Shown in pieces: positions 1 to 8,949 of a stretch of DNA of 64,000 nucleotides. Position 1 is the first letter of the stretch; every line of letters begins with the position of its first letter. This stretch comes from Nannocystis punicea (GTDB lineage Bacteria > Myxococcota_A > Polyangia > Nannocystales > Nannocystaceae): positions 9,894,001 through 9,958,000 of the forward strand of contig NZ_CP114040.1 of the NCBI RefSeq assembly GCF_026965555.1, read 5' to 3'. The position numbers were made by a program, and so were the translations under genes. A model generated the notes under the pieces. The model had not been told where the DNA came from. It ran no database searches and saw nothing but the letters and a program-made list of their open reading frames with translations.

Positions 1-1217
1 GGCGCGTCGTCGGCGGCGGCGATCATCAGCACCTTGGCCAGCGACATCTGGCCCTGGCCGAGGATCGCGCTGGCCTGGGTCAGCAGCTCGGCCGGGCGCT
101 CGCGGGGGGCGTAGGGCGTGTAGCGCTCGCTGCCGAGGGCCAGCAGCAGCGGGTGGACGCCGGCCGCGTCGACCGCGTGCACCGCGTGCACTCCGGGGAT
201 CACGGCCGGGATCGCCGGCCCCGTGATCTCGTGGATGATCGCCCCGAACTGGGTGTCCTCCTGCGGCGGCCGGCCGACCACCGTGAACGGCCAGATCGCG
301 TCGGCGCGGGCGTACACCTTCTCTACGCGCAGCACCGGGAAGTCGTGGGTCAAGCTGTAGTAGCCGAGGTGGTCGCCGAACGGCCCCTCGGGCAGGCGCA
401 GCTCGGGGTCGACCGTGCCGCAGAGGACGAAGTCGGCCTCGCCGGCGAACGGCAGCTCACCTGGCCTTTGGACCATCCGCACCCGCCGCCCGGCCAGCGC
501 GCCGGCGAACGCCAGCTCCGGCAGCCCCTCGGGCAGGGGCATCACCGCGGCCAGAGTCATCGCCGGCGGGCCGCCGACGAAGATGTTGACGCGCAGCGGC
601 TCGCCCTTGCGGATCGCCGCCGCGTGGTGGACCCCGATCCCGCGGTGGATCTGGTAGTGCAGCCCGATCTGGCGGTCCTGCGCGTAGCGGTTGCCGGCCA
701 GCTGCACGCGGTACATCCCGAGGTTGCTCTTCATCCACCCGGGCCGCTCGGGGTCCTCGCTGTACACCTGCGGCAGGGTGATGAACGGCCCGCCGTCGAG
801 CGGCCACGACACCTGCTGCGGGAGGTCGGAGACCCGGATCTCCCGCGCCATGACCGGACCCGAGCCGACGAACTTCGGCCGCGCGTGCCAGCCCGCGCGC
901 AACAGGCCCGCGTAGCGCCACGGCCGGCGCATCACCGCCCCCGGGTCGCCGCGCAGGGCCACCAGCTGCTTCACGCGCGCCAGAGTGTCGCGGAACACGA
1001 ACCGCGTGCGCGCGGCCGTCCCGAACAGGTTGCTGACCATCGGGAAGGCGCTGCCCTTGACCCGCGTGAACAGCAGGGCCGGGCCGCCGGCCTCGTAGAC
1101 GCGGCGCTGGACCTCGGCCGCCTCGAGGTACGGGTCGACCTCGACGTCGACGCGCACGAGGTGGCCGTGCCGCTCGAGGTCGGCCACGCACTCGCGCAGC
1201 GATCGGTAAGCGCTCAT
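1..1217 (-). CDS. ubiD: UbiD-family decarboxylase (3' end outside window)
   Basis: The minus-strand frame opens with ATG at 1217 (MSAYRSLRECVADLERHG) and runs off the left edge, giving about 405 residues; UbiD enzymes are usually 480-600. The segment MVSNLFGT at residues 60-67 and the stretch with WMKSNLGMYR followed by the IHRGIGVHHAAA region are typical of the family, which uses prenylated FMN to decarboxylate aromatic or alpha,beta-unsaturated acids. In quinone synthesis UbiD acts on 4-hydroxy-3-polyprenylbenzoate, and related proteins act in menaquinone synthesis by the futalosine route. Which substrate applies here cannot be told. No ubiX is in the window. The gene diverges from nothing: the next gene leftwards in transcription order, a lipoprotein, lies upstream on the same strand with a hairpin between them. 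Confidence 0.88.
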   Translation of the reverse strand, partial: MSAYRSLRECVADLERHGHLVRVDVEVDPYLEAAEVQRRVYEAGGPALLFTRVKGSAFPMVSNLFGTAARTRFVFRDTLARVKQLVALRGDPGAVMRRPWRYAGLLRAGWHARPKFVGSGPVMAREIRVSDLPQQVSWPLDGGPFITLPQVYSEDPERPGWMKSNLGMYRVQLAGNRYAQDRQIGLHYQIHRGIGVHHAAAIRKGEPLRVNIFVGGPPAMTLAAVMPLPEGLPELAFAGALAGRRVRMVQRPGELPFAGEADFVLCGTVDPELRLPEGPFGDHLGYYSLTHDFPVLRVEKVYARADAIWPFTVVGRPPQEDTQFGAIIHEITGPAIPAVIPGVHAVHAVDAAGVHPLLLALGSERYTPYAPRERPAELLTQASAILGQGQMSLAKVLMIAAADDA

Positions 1218-1240
1218 TCCGCCGTCGTGGCAGAGCCGGG

Positions 1241-1264
1241 GCGCCTGTCCTTCAGGACAGGCGC
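1241..1264. terminator. Perfect hairpin of the ATGTCC family between two minus-strand genes
   Basis: Arms GCGCCTGTCC and GGACAGGCGC (10 bp, perfect) enclose the loop TTCA. It lies 13 bp past the stop of the lipoprotein gene and 24 bp before the ubiD start, so it is well placed as a terminator, though it lacks a T-run. It is a one-unit member (CTGTCC-TTCA-GGACAG) of the repeat family described under findings. Confidence 0.6.
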
Positions 1265-1277
1265 CTCGGCGCTCGAA

Positions 1278-2201
1278 TCACATGCAGACCGAGCCGACCA
1301 GCGCGCCCATGTCGAGGTCGACGGCCGGGTCGGTGCACATCTTGCCCATGTCGCAGTCGGCGTCGGAGTTGCACTCGCCGCAGACGCCGAGCTTGAGCAG
1401 GCCCATGACGCTGGCCTCGCCGCAGAAGCCCGACATGCAGGCCTTGTTGCCGGCCGGGTTGCCGCCGTCGTCCTCGAGCGAGCAGCCGTTGTTGTTGGCG
1501 ATCGCGCCGTCGGCCACGCAGTCGAGCTTGCCCTTGAAGTTGGGCACGTCGTAGGTCGGGGTGCAGTTGGGCGCCGCCTGGTCGGTGCAGTCGGCGTTGA
1601 CCTTGCACTGGCCGCAGGTGGCGACGGTGATGATGCCGGGGACCTCGAGCAGGGTGCCGCAGATGCCGTTGTCGGCGTCGACGCAGACCGCGTCGCTCAT
1701 GCAGCCCTCGCCCGGGCCGCCGTTGTTGCAGGTGGCGCCGACGCCGGCGATCGGGTTCGGCACGGAGCAGCCGCCGGGGGCGCAGTCGGCGTCGGCGAGG
1801 CACTCGCCGCAGAAGCCGCCGAGGGCCGGGACGACGAAGCACTTCTCGGTGTCGCAGCCGCAGCCGGACGAGTCGGTGCACGGGCTGTTGATCGGCTGGT
1901 CCTCCATGTCCTGGCAGGCCGAGCCGGTGGTCACCGTGGTGGCGGTGGTGGTCGTCGTCGGCTGCTCCGGCTCGGTCGTGCCGGTCTCGGAGGCGCTGGC
2001 CGTACCGGCGGTGGGCTCGGTGGTGGTGGTCGTCGTCGGGTTCGTCGTCGTCGACTCGCCCATCGTCTCGTCACCCGTCGTCGGAGCCTGGGTGGTCTCC
2101 GTGGCGGAGGCCGAGGTGCCCCTGTCGTCGCCGCAGGCGATGGTGGTCAAGGAAAGCGCCAGCGCGCTGGCGAAGAGGAAGCGCAGGTTGGTACAGGTCA
2201 T
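1278..2201 (-). CDS. Cys-rich secreted lipoprotein with Thr-rich linker
   Basis: 307 residues. The N-terminus MTCTNLRFLFASALALSLTTIAC has a charged start, a hydrophobic stretch and a lipobox-like end (cleavage before Cys 23), so export and lipidation are predicted. Residues about 25-95 are a low-complexity Thr/Glu/Gly linker. The rest carries many Cys pairs in blocks such as CGECLADADC, CGQCKVNADC and CGECNSDADC, a spacing common in myxobacterial surface lipoproteins and probably disulfide-bonded. No enzyme motif is visible and no function is claimed. The same style recurs at 13108, 25147, 45661 and 60188. Confidence 0.85.
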   Translation of the reverse strand: MTCTNLRFLFASALALSLTTIACGDDRGTSASATETTQAPTTGDETMGESTTTNPTTTTTTEPTAGTASASETGTTEPEQPTTTTTATTVTTGSACQDMEDQPINSPCTDSSGCGCDTEKCFVVPALGGFCGECLADADCAPGGCSVPNPIAGVGATCNNGGPGEGCMSDAVCVDADNGICGTLLEVPGIITVATCGQCKVNADCTDQAAPNCTPTYDVPNFKGKLDCVADGAIANNNGCSLEDDGGNPAGNKACMSGFCGEASVMGLLKLGVCGECNSDADCDMGKMCTDPAVDLDMGALVGSVCM

Positions 2202-2561
2202 CGCGGTCTCCGTGGGGTGCGTCCCCCAACTCGTAGGATCAGGCTCGAACAGGACTGAGAGAACCAGGGTTTGGGCCCACAGGGGCCAGGAGCAAGGAGC
2301 AGGGCCGAAGGCCTCGCTGGTACCAGGATTCAGCCAGGGAGGCCGGAGCGAGCGGCCGGGCGGGCTGCCCGGCGGGTGAAGCGATCGTCATGAATCGAGG
2401 CCCTGGCGGCCCGATTTGGGATCTTCGCCTTAGTACTCCGCTCCTCCATGCCGGCGCAAGTCCCCGCCGAAAGCACCCGCGAACCGCGCAATTGCGGCGC
2501 ATCCGGGCGCTCCTGCCGGCCTGTTCTCGAGCCGCCTGTTCTCGAGCTAGAGTCGCGAGTG

Positions 2562-3428
2562 ATGAACCCCACCGTTCGCTGCGGCCTCATCCAGTGCAGT
2601 AACCCCATCAACGACGAGAGTGTCCCGGTCAAGGAGATCCAGCAGGCCATGCTCGACAAGCACCTGCCCTTCCTGAAGGAAGCCGGCCGGCGCGGCGTGC
2701 AGATCCTCTGCCTGCAAGAGATTTTCAACGGACCGTACTTCTGTCCGGGCCAGGACCGCCGCTGGTACGCGGCCGCCGAGCCGATTCCGGGGCCCACGAC
2801 CGCGCTGATGCAGGAGTACGCGAAGTCGCTCGGCATGGCCATCGTCGTGCCGCTCTACGAGGAGGCGATGCGCGGCGTCTACTACAACACCGCGGCGGTG
2901 GTCGACGCCGACGGCACGTACCTCGGCAAGTACCGCAAGCAGCACATCCCGCAGACCTCGGGGTTCTGGGAGAAATTCTTCTTCAAGCCGGGCGACCTCG
3001 GCTACCCGGTCTTCCGCACGCAATTCGCCACCATCGGGGTCTACATTTGCTACGACCGTCACTTCCCGGAGGGGGCGCGCGCCCTCGGGCTCAACGGCGC
3101 CGAGATCGTGTTCAATCCCAGCGCGACGGTGGCGGGGTTGAGCCAGTACCTGTGGAAGCTGGAGCAGCCGGCCCACGCGGTGGCCAACGGCTACTACGTC
3201 GGCGCGATCAACCGCGTCGGCACCGAGGCCCCGTGGAACATCGGCAAATTCTACGGTCACAGCTATTTCGTCGACCCGCGCGGCAAGTTCCTGGCGGAGG
3301 GCAGCGAGGACAACGACGAGCTCGTGGTGGCCGACCTCGACCTGTCGGTGATCGACGAGGTCCGGCAAGTCTGGCAGTTCTACCGCGACCGTCGCCCCGA
3401 GACCTACGGCGACCTCACGAAGCTGTGA
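2562..3428 (+). CDS. Beta-ureidopropionase (nitrilase superfamily)
   Basis: 288 residues from ATG 2562 (MNPTVRCGLIQCS). An in-frame extension to 2448 exists but has no coding character. The nitrilase triad is visible: Glu 53 in CLQEIFNGPYF, Lys 126 in YRKQHIP, and nucleophile Cys 163 in YICYDRHFPE. The sequence fits bacterial beta-ureidopropionase/N-carbamoylputrescine amidase, which hydrolyses N-carbamoyl-beta-alanine to beta-alanine, CO2 and ammonia. The next gene, 50 bp downstream, is dihydropyrimidinase, which makes that substrate, so the pyrimidine-degradation role is preferred over a polyamine role. No signal peptide; cytoplasmic. Confidence 0.9.
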   Translation: MNPTVRCGLIQCSNPINDESVPVKEIQQAMLDKHLPFLKEAGRRGVQILCLQEIFNGPYFCPGQDRRWYAAAEPIPGPTTALMQEYAKSLGMAIVVPLYEEAMRGVYYNTAAVVDADGTYLGKYRKQHIPQTSGFWEKFFFKPGDLGYPVFRTQFATIGVYICYDRHFPEGARALGLNGAEIVFNPSATVAGLSQYLWKLEQPAHAVANGYYVGAINRVGTEAPWNIGKFYGHSYFVDPRGKFLAEGSEDNDELVVADLDLSVIDEVRQVWQFYRDRRPETYGDLTKL

Positions 3429-3478
3429 GCCCCCCGCTCGTCCCTGCCCCCTGAGCCCTGTCTCCCCCGAGGTCTCGC

Positions 3479-4852
3479 ATGTCCGGCATCGTCCTTCGCA
3501 ACGGCCAAGTCATCACCGCCCTCGATCAATACGTCGCCGACATCTACTGCGACGGCGGCAAGATCGTCGCCATCGGCGAGAACCTCGACGTGCCCGCCGG
3601 CACCGCGGTCGTCGACGCCTCCGGCCAGTACGTCCTGCCCGGCGGCATCGACGCTCACACGCACATGGAGCTGCCGTTCATGGGCACCGTCAGCTCCGAC
3701 GACTTCTTCACCGGCACCGCCGCCGGCGTCGCCGGCGGCACCACCTCGATCATCGACTTCATCATCCCGAGCCGCAACCAGAGCCTCATCGAGGCCCGCG
3801 ACTTCTGGATGAACAACGCCAGGAAGGCGTGCGCCGACTACGGCTTCCACATGGCCGTGACCTGGTACGGCGAGCAGGTCGAGCAGGAGATGCGCCGCGT
3901 CTACCGCGAGGACGGCATCTCCTCCTTCAAGGTCTTCATGGCCTACACCGGCGCGATCGGGGTCGACGACGACGAGATGATCGGCGTCATCGACACCGCC
4001 GCCGACCTCGGCGCCCTCGTCACCGCCCACTGCGAGCACGGCCTGGCCGTGCAGGCGCTGCAGCGCAAGCTCGTGTCCCAGGGCAAGACCACCCCGCGCT
4101 ACCACGCCGAGAGCCGGCCGTCGTGGGTCGAGGGCGAGGCGACCAACCGCGCGATCATGCTGGCGCGCTGCTCCGGCCAGCCGATCTACATCGTCCACCT
4201 CACCTGCAAGGAGTCGCTCGACGCGGTCGTGCGCGCCCGCCAGGAGGGCCAGCTGGTCTACGTCGAGACCTGCCCGCAGTACCTGCTGCTCGACGACAGC
4301 GTCTACGACAAGCCCGACTTCGAGGGCGCGGCCTACGTCATGAGCCCGCCGATCCGCCCCAAGGGCCACCAGGACGCGCTGTGGCACGCGCTGTCGTGCG
4401 GCCTCATCCACCACGTCGCCACCGACCACTGCCCGTTCCGCCAACATGACCAAAAGGTCATGGGCCTGCACGACTTCACGAAGATCCCCAACGGCGCCGC
4501 CGGCATCGAGAATCGCATCGCCCTGATGTACACCTACGGCGTCGCCACCGGCCGCCTCACGCTGAACCAGCTGGTCGACGTCTGCTGCACCCAGCCGGCC
4601 AAGATCTTCGGCCTCTACCCGCGCAAGGGCGCGATCCGGGTCGGCGCCGACGCCGACCTGTTCACCTACGACCCCGCCGCCTCCTCGACGATCAGCGCCC
4701 GCACCCACCACCAGCGGGTCGACCGCAACATCTTCGAGGGCTTCGAGATCCGCGGCGCGGTCACCAACACCGTCGTCGCCGGCAAGCTCGCGTTCACGAA
4801 GGGCGAGCTCCGCGTCGAGCGCGGCGCCGGCCGCTACCTGCACCGCACCTGA
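3479..4852 (+). CDS. hydA: Dihydropyrimidinase (D-hydantoinase family)
   Basis: 457 residues, normal length. All metal ligands of the cyclic amidohydrolase fold can be placed: His 60 and His 62 in DAHTHMELP, Lys 151 in SSFKVFMAY (expected to be carbamylated and bridge two Zn), His 184 in TAHCEH, His 240 in IYIVHLTCKES and Asp 316 in ATDHCPF. It opens dihydrouracil or dihydrothymine to the N-carbamoyl-beta-amino acid. Its product is the substrate of the upstream gene, and the two probably form an operon (50 bp apart). The first step of the pathway is encoded at 31180-33847 (preA, preT). Confidence 0.95.
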   Translation: MSGIVLRNGQVITALDQYVADIYCDGGKIVAIGENLDVPAGTAVVDASGQYVLPGGIDAHTHMELPFMGTVSSDDFFTGTAAGVAGGTTSIIDFIIPSRNQSLIEARDFWMNNARKACADYGFHMAVTWYGEQVEQEMRRVYREDGISSFKVFMAYTGAIGVDDDEMIGVIDTAADLGALVTAHCEHGLAVQALQRKLVSQGKTTPRYHAESRPSWVEGEATNRAIMLARCSGQPIYIVHLTCKESLDAVVRARQEGQLVYVETCPQYLLLDDSVYDKPDFEGAAYVMSPPIRPKGHQDALWHALSCGLIHHVATDHCPFRQHDQKVMGLHDFTKIPNGAAGIENRIALMYTYGVATGRLTLNQLVDVCCTQPAKIFGLYPRKGAIRVGADADLFTYDPAASSTISARTHHQRVDRNIFEGFEIRGAVTNTVVAGKLAFTKGELRVERGAGRYLHRT

Positions 4853-5176
4853 TTCGCGGCTGATCACGCCTGACTCTCGGGGCATGTCCAGAGAATCAGG
4901 CTCACCGCGCCCTGTCCCTTCAGCCATGTAGGCTCGCCCGCGCGCGACCCACCGAGCGGGTGGTCCCGCACCCGCGTCAGCCCACGCTCGAGCTGTCCCG
5001 ACGGACCTGCCGCAAAGGACAGCCGGGCGCCGGTCTGCGCATGCACACGAGCTGGTCCTCCGGACCTGCTGCGAGGGACATCCGCCCGACCCGCGCTTCC
5101 CCGATCGCCCCGTCCTGTCCCGAAGACCATCCCCGAACTCGCCCTTGCGCGGGGCACCTGCGGTATTGTGCGCTGG
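4853..5176. repeat. Intergenic region made largely of 14-bp repeat units
   Basis: Directly after dihydropyrimidinase there is an imperfect hairpin (arms 4868-4878 and 4891-4901, one mismatch). Degenerate 14-bp units start at 4870, 4884, 4898, 4912 and 4926. Further short arrays start at 4993 and 5007 (CTGTCCCGACGGAC, CTGCCGCAAAGGAC), at 5052, 5066 and 5080 (CTGGTCCTCCGGAC, CTGCTGCGAGGGAC), and at 5115 and 5129. The phase is exact within a group but not between groups. The promoter of the following gene must also lie here; I cannot point to it. Confidence 0.65.
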
Positions 5177-6364
5177 ATGCGTGTCTCGCAAGTCTGGCCT
5201 GCAGTCGTCCTGGCTCTTTACTCGTCCGTAGCTCTGGCCCAGTCACCGGCCATCTCTCCAGGTCCGCGGGGCGAGCCGACGCCGGCGACGACCGCCGCTG
5301 CCGAGCCCGCGGGCGAGCCCGCCGCGGCCGCGCCCGAAGGCCCGGCCGAAGACACTGCAGTCGCCGCCGAGCCCCCCGCGGCCGAACCGGCGCACGCCGA
5401 CGCCCCGCCCTCGTCGCCCGAGGGCGTCGCCGACTCGTCGCGCACGCCGATCGTCGAGCCCCGCGCCAAGCCCGACTCCACCGGCGAGCTGCCGCCGCTG
5501 CCGGCCCGCCACCGCCTCGTCTACAGCAACCTGCTGGTCCTGCGCGTCAACCCGCTCGGCGCCGAGGACCGCTTCACCCTCGGCTACAACCTGCGCCTCT
5601 ACAACAACCCGAAGCCGCTGTTCCGCGACGCCTACTTCGGCGTCGCCTTCAGCCCGACCATCTCGCCCTCGATCTCCCGCATCGGCGGCAACATCGACTT
5701 CGCCCCGCTGACGATCCTCCGCTTCCGCGGCGCCTACTACCTCGCCACCTGGTACGGCAGCGACCGCTTCAAGGCCCACCCCTACTCCTCGCCGACGGCC
5801 GAGTACGGCCCCAAGAAGCTCAAGGACGAGGCGGGCGCCAACGTCCTCGGCGGCCAGGCCGAGCTCAGCGCGCTGTTTCAGGTCCGCGTCAAGATGATCG
5901 CGATCCGCAACGAGGTCACTTTCTACAACAACAACATCCGCCTCCCGACCGGCAACGACGTGTTCTACGACCTGCGCCACGACGTCCTCGTGCCGGCCAA
6001 GGGTTGGTTCCTCACCAACGACACCGACCTGCTGTACATGACCAAGTTCGGCCTCAACGCCGGCGTGCGCAACTCGCTGGTCCACGTGTTCTACACCTCG
6101 AAGATGTACGGCCCCGGCGAGGACGCCTCGGTCAACCCCAACACGCCGATGGACCGCCTCGGCCCGGTCCTGACCTACACCTTCTTCGACCGCCCGGAGA
6201 AGCGCTTCAACAAGCCGACGCTGGTGTTCGCCGCCCAGTGGTGGCTCAAGCACCGCTACCGCGCCCAGGGTGCCCCGGGCATGGAGGACCAGATCCACCA
6301 GGGCATCCCGCTGTTCCTGCTCGGCTTCTCGTTCACCGGCGAGCTGGTGAAGAGCAAGCACTGA
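5177..6364 (+). CDS. Predicted outer-membrane beta-barrel protein
   Basis: 395 residues from ATG 5177; a GTG at 5168 would add three residues. Signal peptide MRVSQVWPAVVLALYSSVALA ends in a normal AxA site. Residues about 20-110 are Ala/Pro/Glu-rich, then comes a region of alternating hydrophobic and aromatic residues (for example FTLGYNLRLYNN and FGVAFSPTIS) typical of beta-barrel strands, ending in FSFTGELVKSKH. I do not recognise a named family. Paralogue-like proteins with a Pro-rich spacer before a barrel are common in myxobacteria. Substrate unknown. Confidence 0.75.
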   Translation: MRVSQVWPAVVLALYSSVALAQSPAISPGPRGEPTPATTAAAEPAGEPAAAAPEGPAEDTAVAAEPPAAEPAHADAPPSSPEGVADSSRTPIVEPRAKPDSTGELPPLPARHRLVYSNLLVLRVNPLGAEDRFTLGYNLRLYNNPKPLFRDAYFGVAFSPTISPSISRIGGNIDFAPLTILRFRGAYYLATWYGSDRFKAHPYSSPTAEYGPKKLKDEAGANVLGGQAELSALFQVRVKMIAIRNEVTFYNNNIRLPTGNDVFYDLRHDVLVPAKGWFLTNDTDLLYMTKFGLNAGVRNSLVHVFYTSKMYGPGEDASVNPNTPMDRLGPVLTYTFFDRPEKRFNKPTLVFAAQWWLKHRYRAQGAPGMEDQIHQGIPLFLLGFSFTGELVKSKH

Positions 6365-6881
6365 GCCGACCGCCCGCTCGCTCCGAGACGCCGCGACGCC
6401 CCGCGCTCGCGGCGTTTCGAATTTTTAAGAGGACCTCACGCGCCGCCCGGGCTCCCGCGCCACGCCGACGGATCGCAGCCACGGCGAACGCAGCCTCCTG
6501 CGAGCGAGCCTCGGTCCGCGACGGCATCTTCGCCTCGGCCACCCTCGCCGGCGCGAGCACGACCGACCCAGGCTCGCTGCGAGCGAGCCTCGGGCTCGCG
6601 ACAGCGCGCTCCGCCGCGACGACTCTCGCCGACACGAGCACGACGATCGCGACCGCGACGCCGCTCCTCGCGCCTCGCCGCTCGCTCGGCCGCGCCTGCT
6701 GTCACATGTCCCTTGAGACATGTACTCGTTCGTTCCTCTCGCCCTCGCGACCGGCGGTCCCGGCGACACCGAGGAAGCGCAGTGCAGCGATCGCCTGCAC
6801 ACAGTCGCGCTCGGGGTCTCCTGGAGCTCCTGACTCTCGGAGCGCGATCTCTCCGTCTGGCCTGTTACTGTAGTGCTGCAA
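6365..6881. other. Non-coding spacer with one hairpin
   Basis: No convincing gene. A direct repeat TGCGAGCGAGCCTCGG occurs at 6499-6514 and 6578-6593. A hairpin with arms ACATGTC (6704-6710) and GACATGT (6717-6723) is a two-unit member of the 14-bp family (units at 6706 and 6720). The rest is GC-rich sequence without clear structure. Confidence 0.6.
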
Positions 6882-7787
6882 ATGACGACGCGTGACTGGA
6901 CCACTGCGGGCGGTGGCGAATCCCTGTTGCAAGAGCTGACCGACTTGCCGGGCTCCGTGTTGACATCGTTCCTCTTGACCCTCGCGGACCGACGCGCGCG
7001 CGCTCGCGGTCCGGCCGACGTGCTCCGACAGTGGGAGGCCGACACCTTCACCGGCATCGCCGCGGTCGACCTGCGCCGGCTGCTGCGGGCCGAGCTGCGG
7101 CTCCTGGACGCCGCGGCCGGCTTCGAGGCGGTCGAGTTGCCGCCGCTCGCCCCGCTCTCGACCTGCGCGGCGGTCGGGCCGACCAGTCAGAACAAGATCG
7201 TCACCACCATGCGCGGCACCGAGGTCGTGTCCGACTCGACCAATGTTCTCGCGCTCGAGTGTGCCCGTCGGCTGCGGCGCGATCCCGACACACCTGTCCG
7301 ATTGGCCACCTGTCAGCGCGTCGTCCGGGCTCAGGAAATTCCCAAGCGACCGGGCTACTCCCATCACTTCAAGCTGTTCTCGCTGGCGACGGCCGGGCGA
7401 CAGACGCGAGACCACGGCTTCTTGGTGGACGCCCTGATCGAGCATGTGCGCACTCTACTGACCGGCTTCGACGAATTGACCCAGGAAGGCTACACATTCG
7501 GCCGACGGTCCGTGCGACTGCTGGCCACCGCCGCTCGCAGCGCCGTCGCCGATCGCATCGCCGAGCAATTGGCACCAGTCGTCGACATCGTCCGCGGGCC
7601 GCTCGATCACCCGTATTACGACGGTCTGCGCTTCATGATCGACCTGAGCGCGCCGGACGGCAGCGTCATCCCGATCGCCGACGGCGGCGCCTTCGACTGG
7701 GTCGCCCGGCTGACCGCCAACCGCCGCCAGGTGTTCGTCGCCAGTGGACTCGGCACCCAGCTGGTGGTCCTGTTGTTCCGGCGGTAG
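6882..7787 (+). CDS. Conserved-looking protein of unknown function
   Basis: 301 residues from ATG 6882 (MTTRDWTTAGGG); a GTG at 6873 is an alternative. No signal peptide or membrane segment. The middle has a motif-like run: PPLAPLSTCAAVG, then SQNKIVTTMRGTEVVSDSTN, then VRLATCQRVVRAQ and SHHFKLFSLATAGR. The pattern of conserved Arg, Thr and aromatic positions reminds me of the class II aminoacyl-tRNA synthetase catalytic fold as seen in non-synthetase paralogues, but I cannot show this from sequence and make no functional claim. The next gene on the same strand is a DNA methyltransferase, 212 bp away. Confidence 0.7.
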   Translation: MTTRDWTTAGGGESLLQELTDLPGSVLTSFLLTLADRRARARGPADVLRQWEADTFTGIAAVDLRRLLRAELRLLDAAAGFEAVELPPLAPLSTCAAVGPTSQNKIVTTMRGTEVVSDSTNVLALECARRLRRDPDTPVRLATCQRVVRAQEIPKRPGYSHHFKLFSLATAGRQTRDHGFLVDALIEHVRTLLTGFDELTQEGYTFGRRSVRLLATAARSAVADRIAEQLAPVVDIVRGPLDHPYYDGLRFMIDLSAPDGSVIPIADGGAFDWVARLTANRRQVFVASGLGTQLVVLLFRR

Positions 7788-7999
7788 GTCCGCCTCTTTA
7801 CAGTCGCGGAATCGACAGCCATCATTCGCCGGGCGTGGCGGCGGATCCCTCCGACTTCGATCGGCCGGAAGGCCCCGGAGACCGCGATCCCGTCGGTCCC
7901 TCGCGCGCCGACGGCTTTTCGCCGCCGTCGCCGCCCGCGCCGCCGGGCGCTCTGCACGGTCGGCACAATGGCGCACAGGACCTGTCCGAACCGCCAGCT

Positions 8000-8881
8000 A
8001 TGGACAATGCCCATCCGCTGCGGCCGCTGCTGCGAACCGGCGCGGCGCGGGTGGTCTCGCGGCTGTCCCGCCCCGAGGTACATGTCCCTTGGGCAATCCT
8101 CCACGGCGACGTGCGCGACGGCCTGGCCGCGCTGGCCGACGGCTCGATCGCCTGCATCGTCACCAGCCCGCCGTACTTCTGGCAGCGCGACTACGGGGTC
8201 GCCGGTCAGCTCGGGCACGAGCCGACCATCGCCGCCTACGTCGCCTCGATGCGCGACGTGTTCGCCGCCGCCCGGCGCGTGCTGAAGAAGGACGGCGCGC
8301 TGTTCCTCAACCTCGGCGACACCTACTACTCGGCCAAGGGTCGCCCGCACGGGCGCGACGACAAGCACCGCGGTCGCATGCTCGCGCGCAGCACCCTGCG
8401 CGCCGTCGACGGCCCCGGCCTCGGCCTCCCGCGCAAGAGCCTGATCGGCATCCCCTGGCGGGTCGCGCTCGCGCTGCAGGACGACGGCTGGACGCTGCGC
8501 AGCGACATCATCTGGAAGCGCCCCGCCACCATGCCCGAGCCGACCGCCCGCGACCGCCCGTGGAACACCCACGAGCACGTGTTCCTGTTCTCCCTCTCCC
8601 CGCGCTACCACTTCGACCGCGGCGCGCTCCAGGGCGAAGAGGACATCTGGCAGATCACCGCCCGCCCCGACAACCCCAACGCCCACTTCGCCCCCTTCCC
8701 CGCCGCCCTCGCCGAGCGCTGCATCCGCACCGGCTGCCGCCCCGGCGGCGTCGTCCTCGACCCCTTCGCCGGCTCCGGCACCACCCTCCTCGCCGCCCGC
8801 GCCCTCGGCCACCCGGCCATCGGCATCGAGCTGTCGCAGAGCTACTGCGACGCCATGGCCTCGGCCCTCGGCGGAACATGA
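8000..8881 (+). CDS. Site-specific DNA methyltransferase, probably N4-cytosine type
   Basis: 293 residues from ATG 8000 (MDNAHPLRPLL); the frame is open further upstream but reads as non-coding. Motif IV is TSPPYFWQRDY near residue 56 and motif I is DPFAGSGTT near residue 252, so the order is IV before I (beta class). SPPY is the form usual in N4-cytosine methyltransferases; N6-adenine enzymes usually have DPPY or NPPY. No restriction gene adjoins it, so it looks solitary: regulatory, protective or a remnant. The target sequence cannot be read from the protein. Its stop codon lies inside the first unit of the 14-bp array that follows. Confidence 0.9.
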   Translation: MDNAHPLRPLLRTGAARVVSRLSRPEVHVPWAILHGDVRDGLAALADGSIACIVTSPPYFWQRDYGVAGQLGHEPTIAAYVASMRDVFAAARRVLKKDGALFLNLGDTYYSAKGRPHGRDDKHRGRMLARSTLRAVDGPGLGLPRKSLIGIPWRVALALQDDGWTLRSDIIWKRPATMPEPTARDRPWNTHEHVFLFSLSPRYHFDRGALQGEEDIWQITARPDNPNAHFAPFPAALAERCIRTGCRPGGVVLDPFAGSGTTLLAARALGHPAIGIELSQSYCDAMASALGGT

Positions 8882-8947
8882 CGCGAAGGACATGTCGTGT
8901 CGGACATGACCTTTAGGTCATTCCCGTCACGACATGTCCTCTCGATC
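8878..8947. repeat. Five-unit 14-bp palindromic array between convergent genes
   Basis: Units start at 8878, 8892, 8906, 8920 and 8934: ATGACGCGAAGGAC, ATGTCGTGTCGGAC, ATGACCTTTAGGTC, ATTCCCGTCACGAC, ATGTCCTCTCGATC. As a whole it forms a nested dyad: perfect 13-bp outer arms (8887-8899 and 8928-8940) and a perfect 6-bp inner stem with loop TTTA (8906-8921). It fills the gap between the methyltransferase and peroxidase stops and could end transcription from both sides. Confidence 0.85.
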
Positions 8948-8949
8948 CT

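Noticed and set aside
153..2258. 701-codon plus-strand frame
   Set aside because: Antisense to ubiD and the lipoprotein gene, both of which have clear family signals.
2519..2550. Direct repeat of CCTGTTCTCGAGC as member of the 14-bp family
   Set aside because: Its period is 15 bp and the stems do not pair, so it is not counted.
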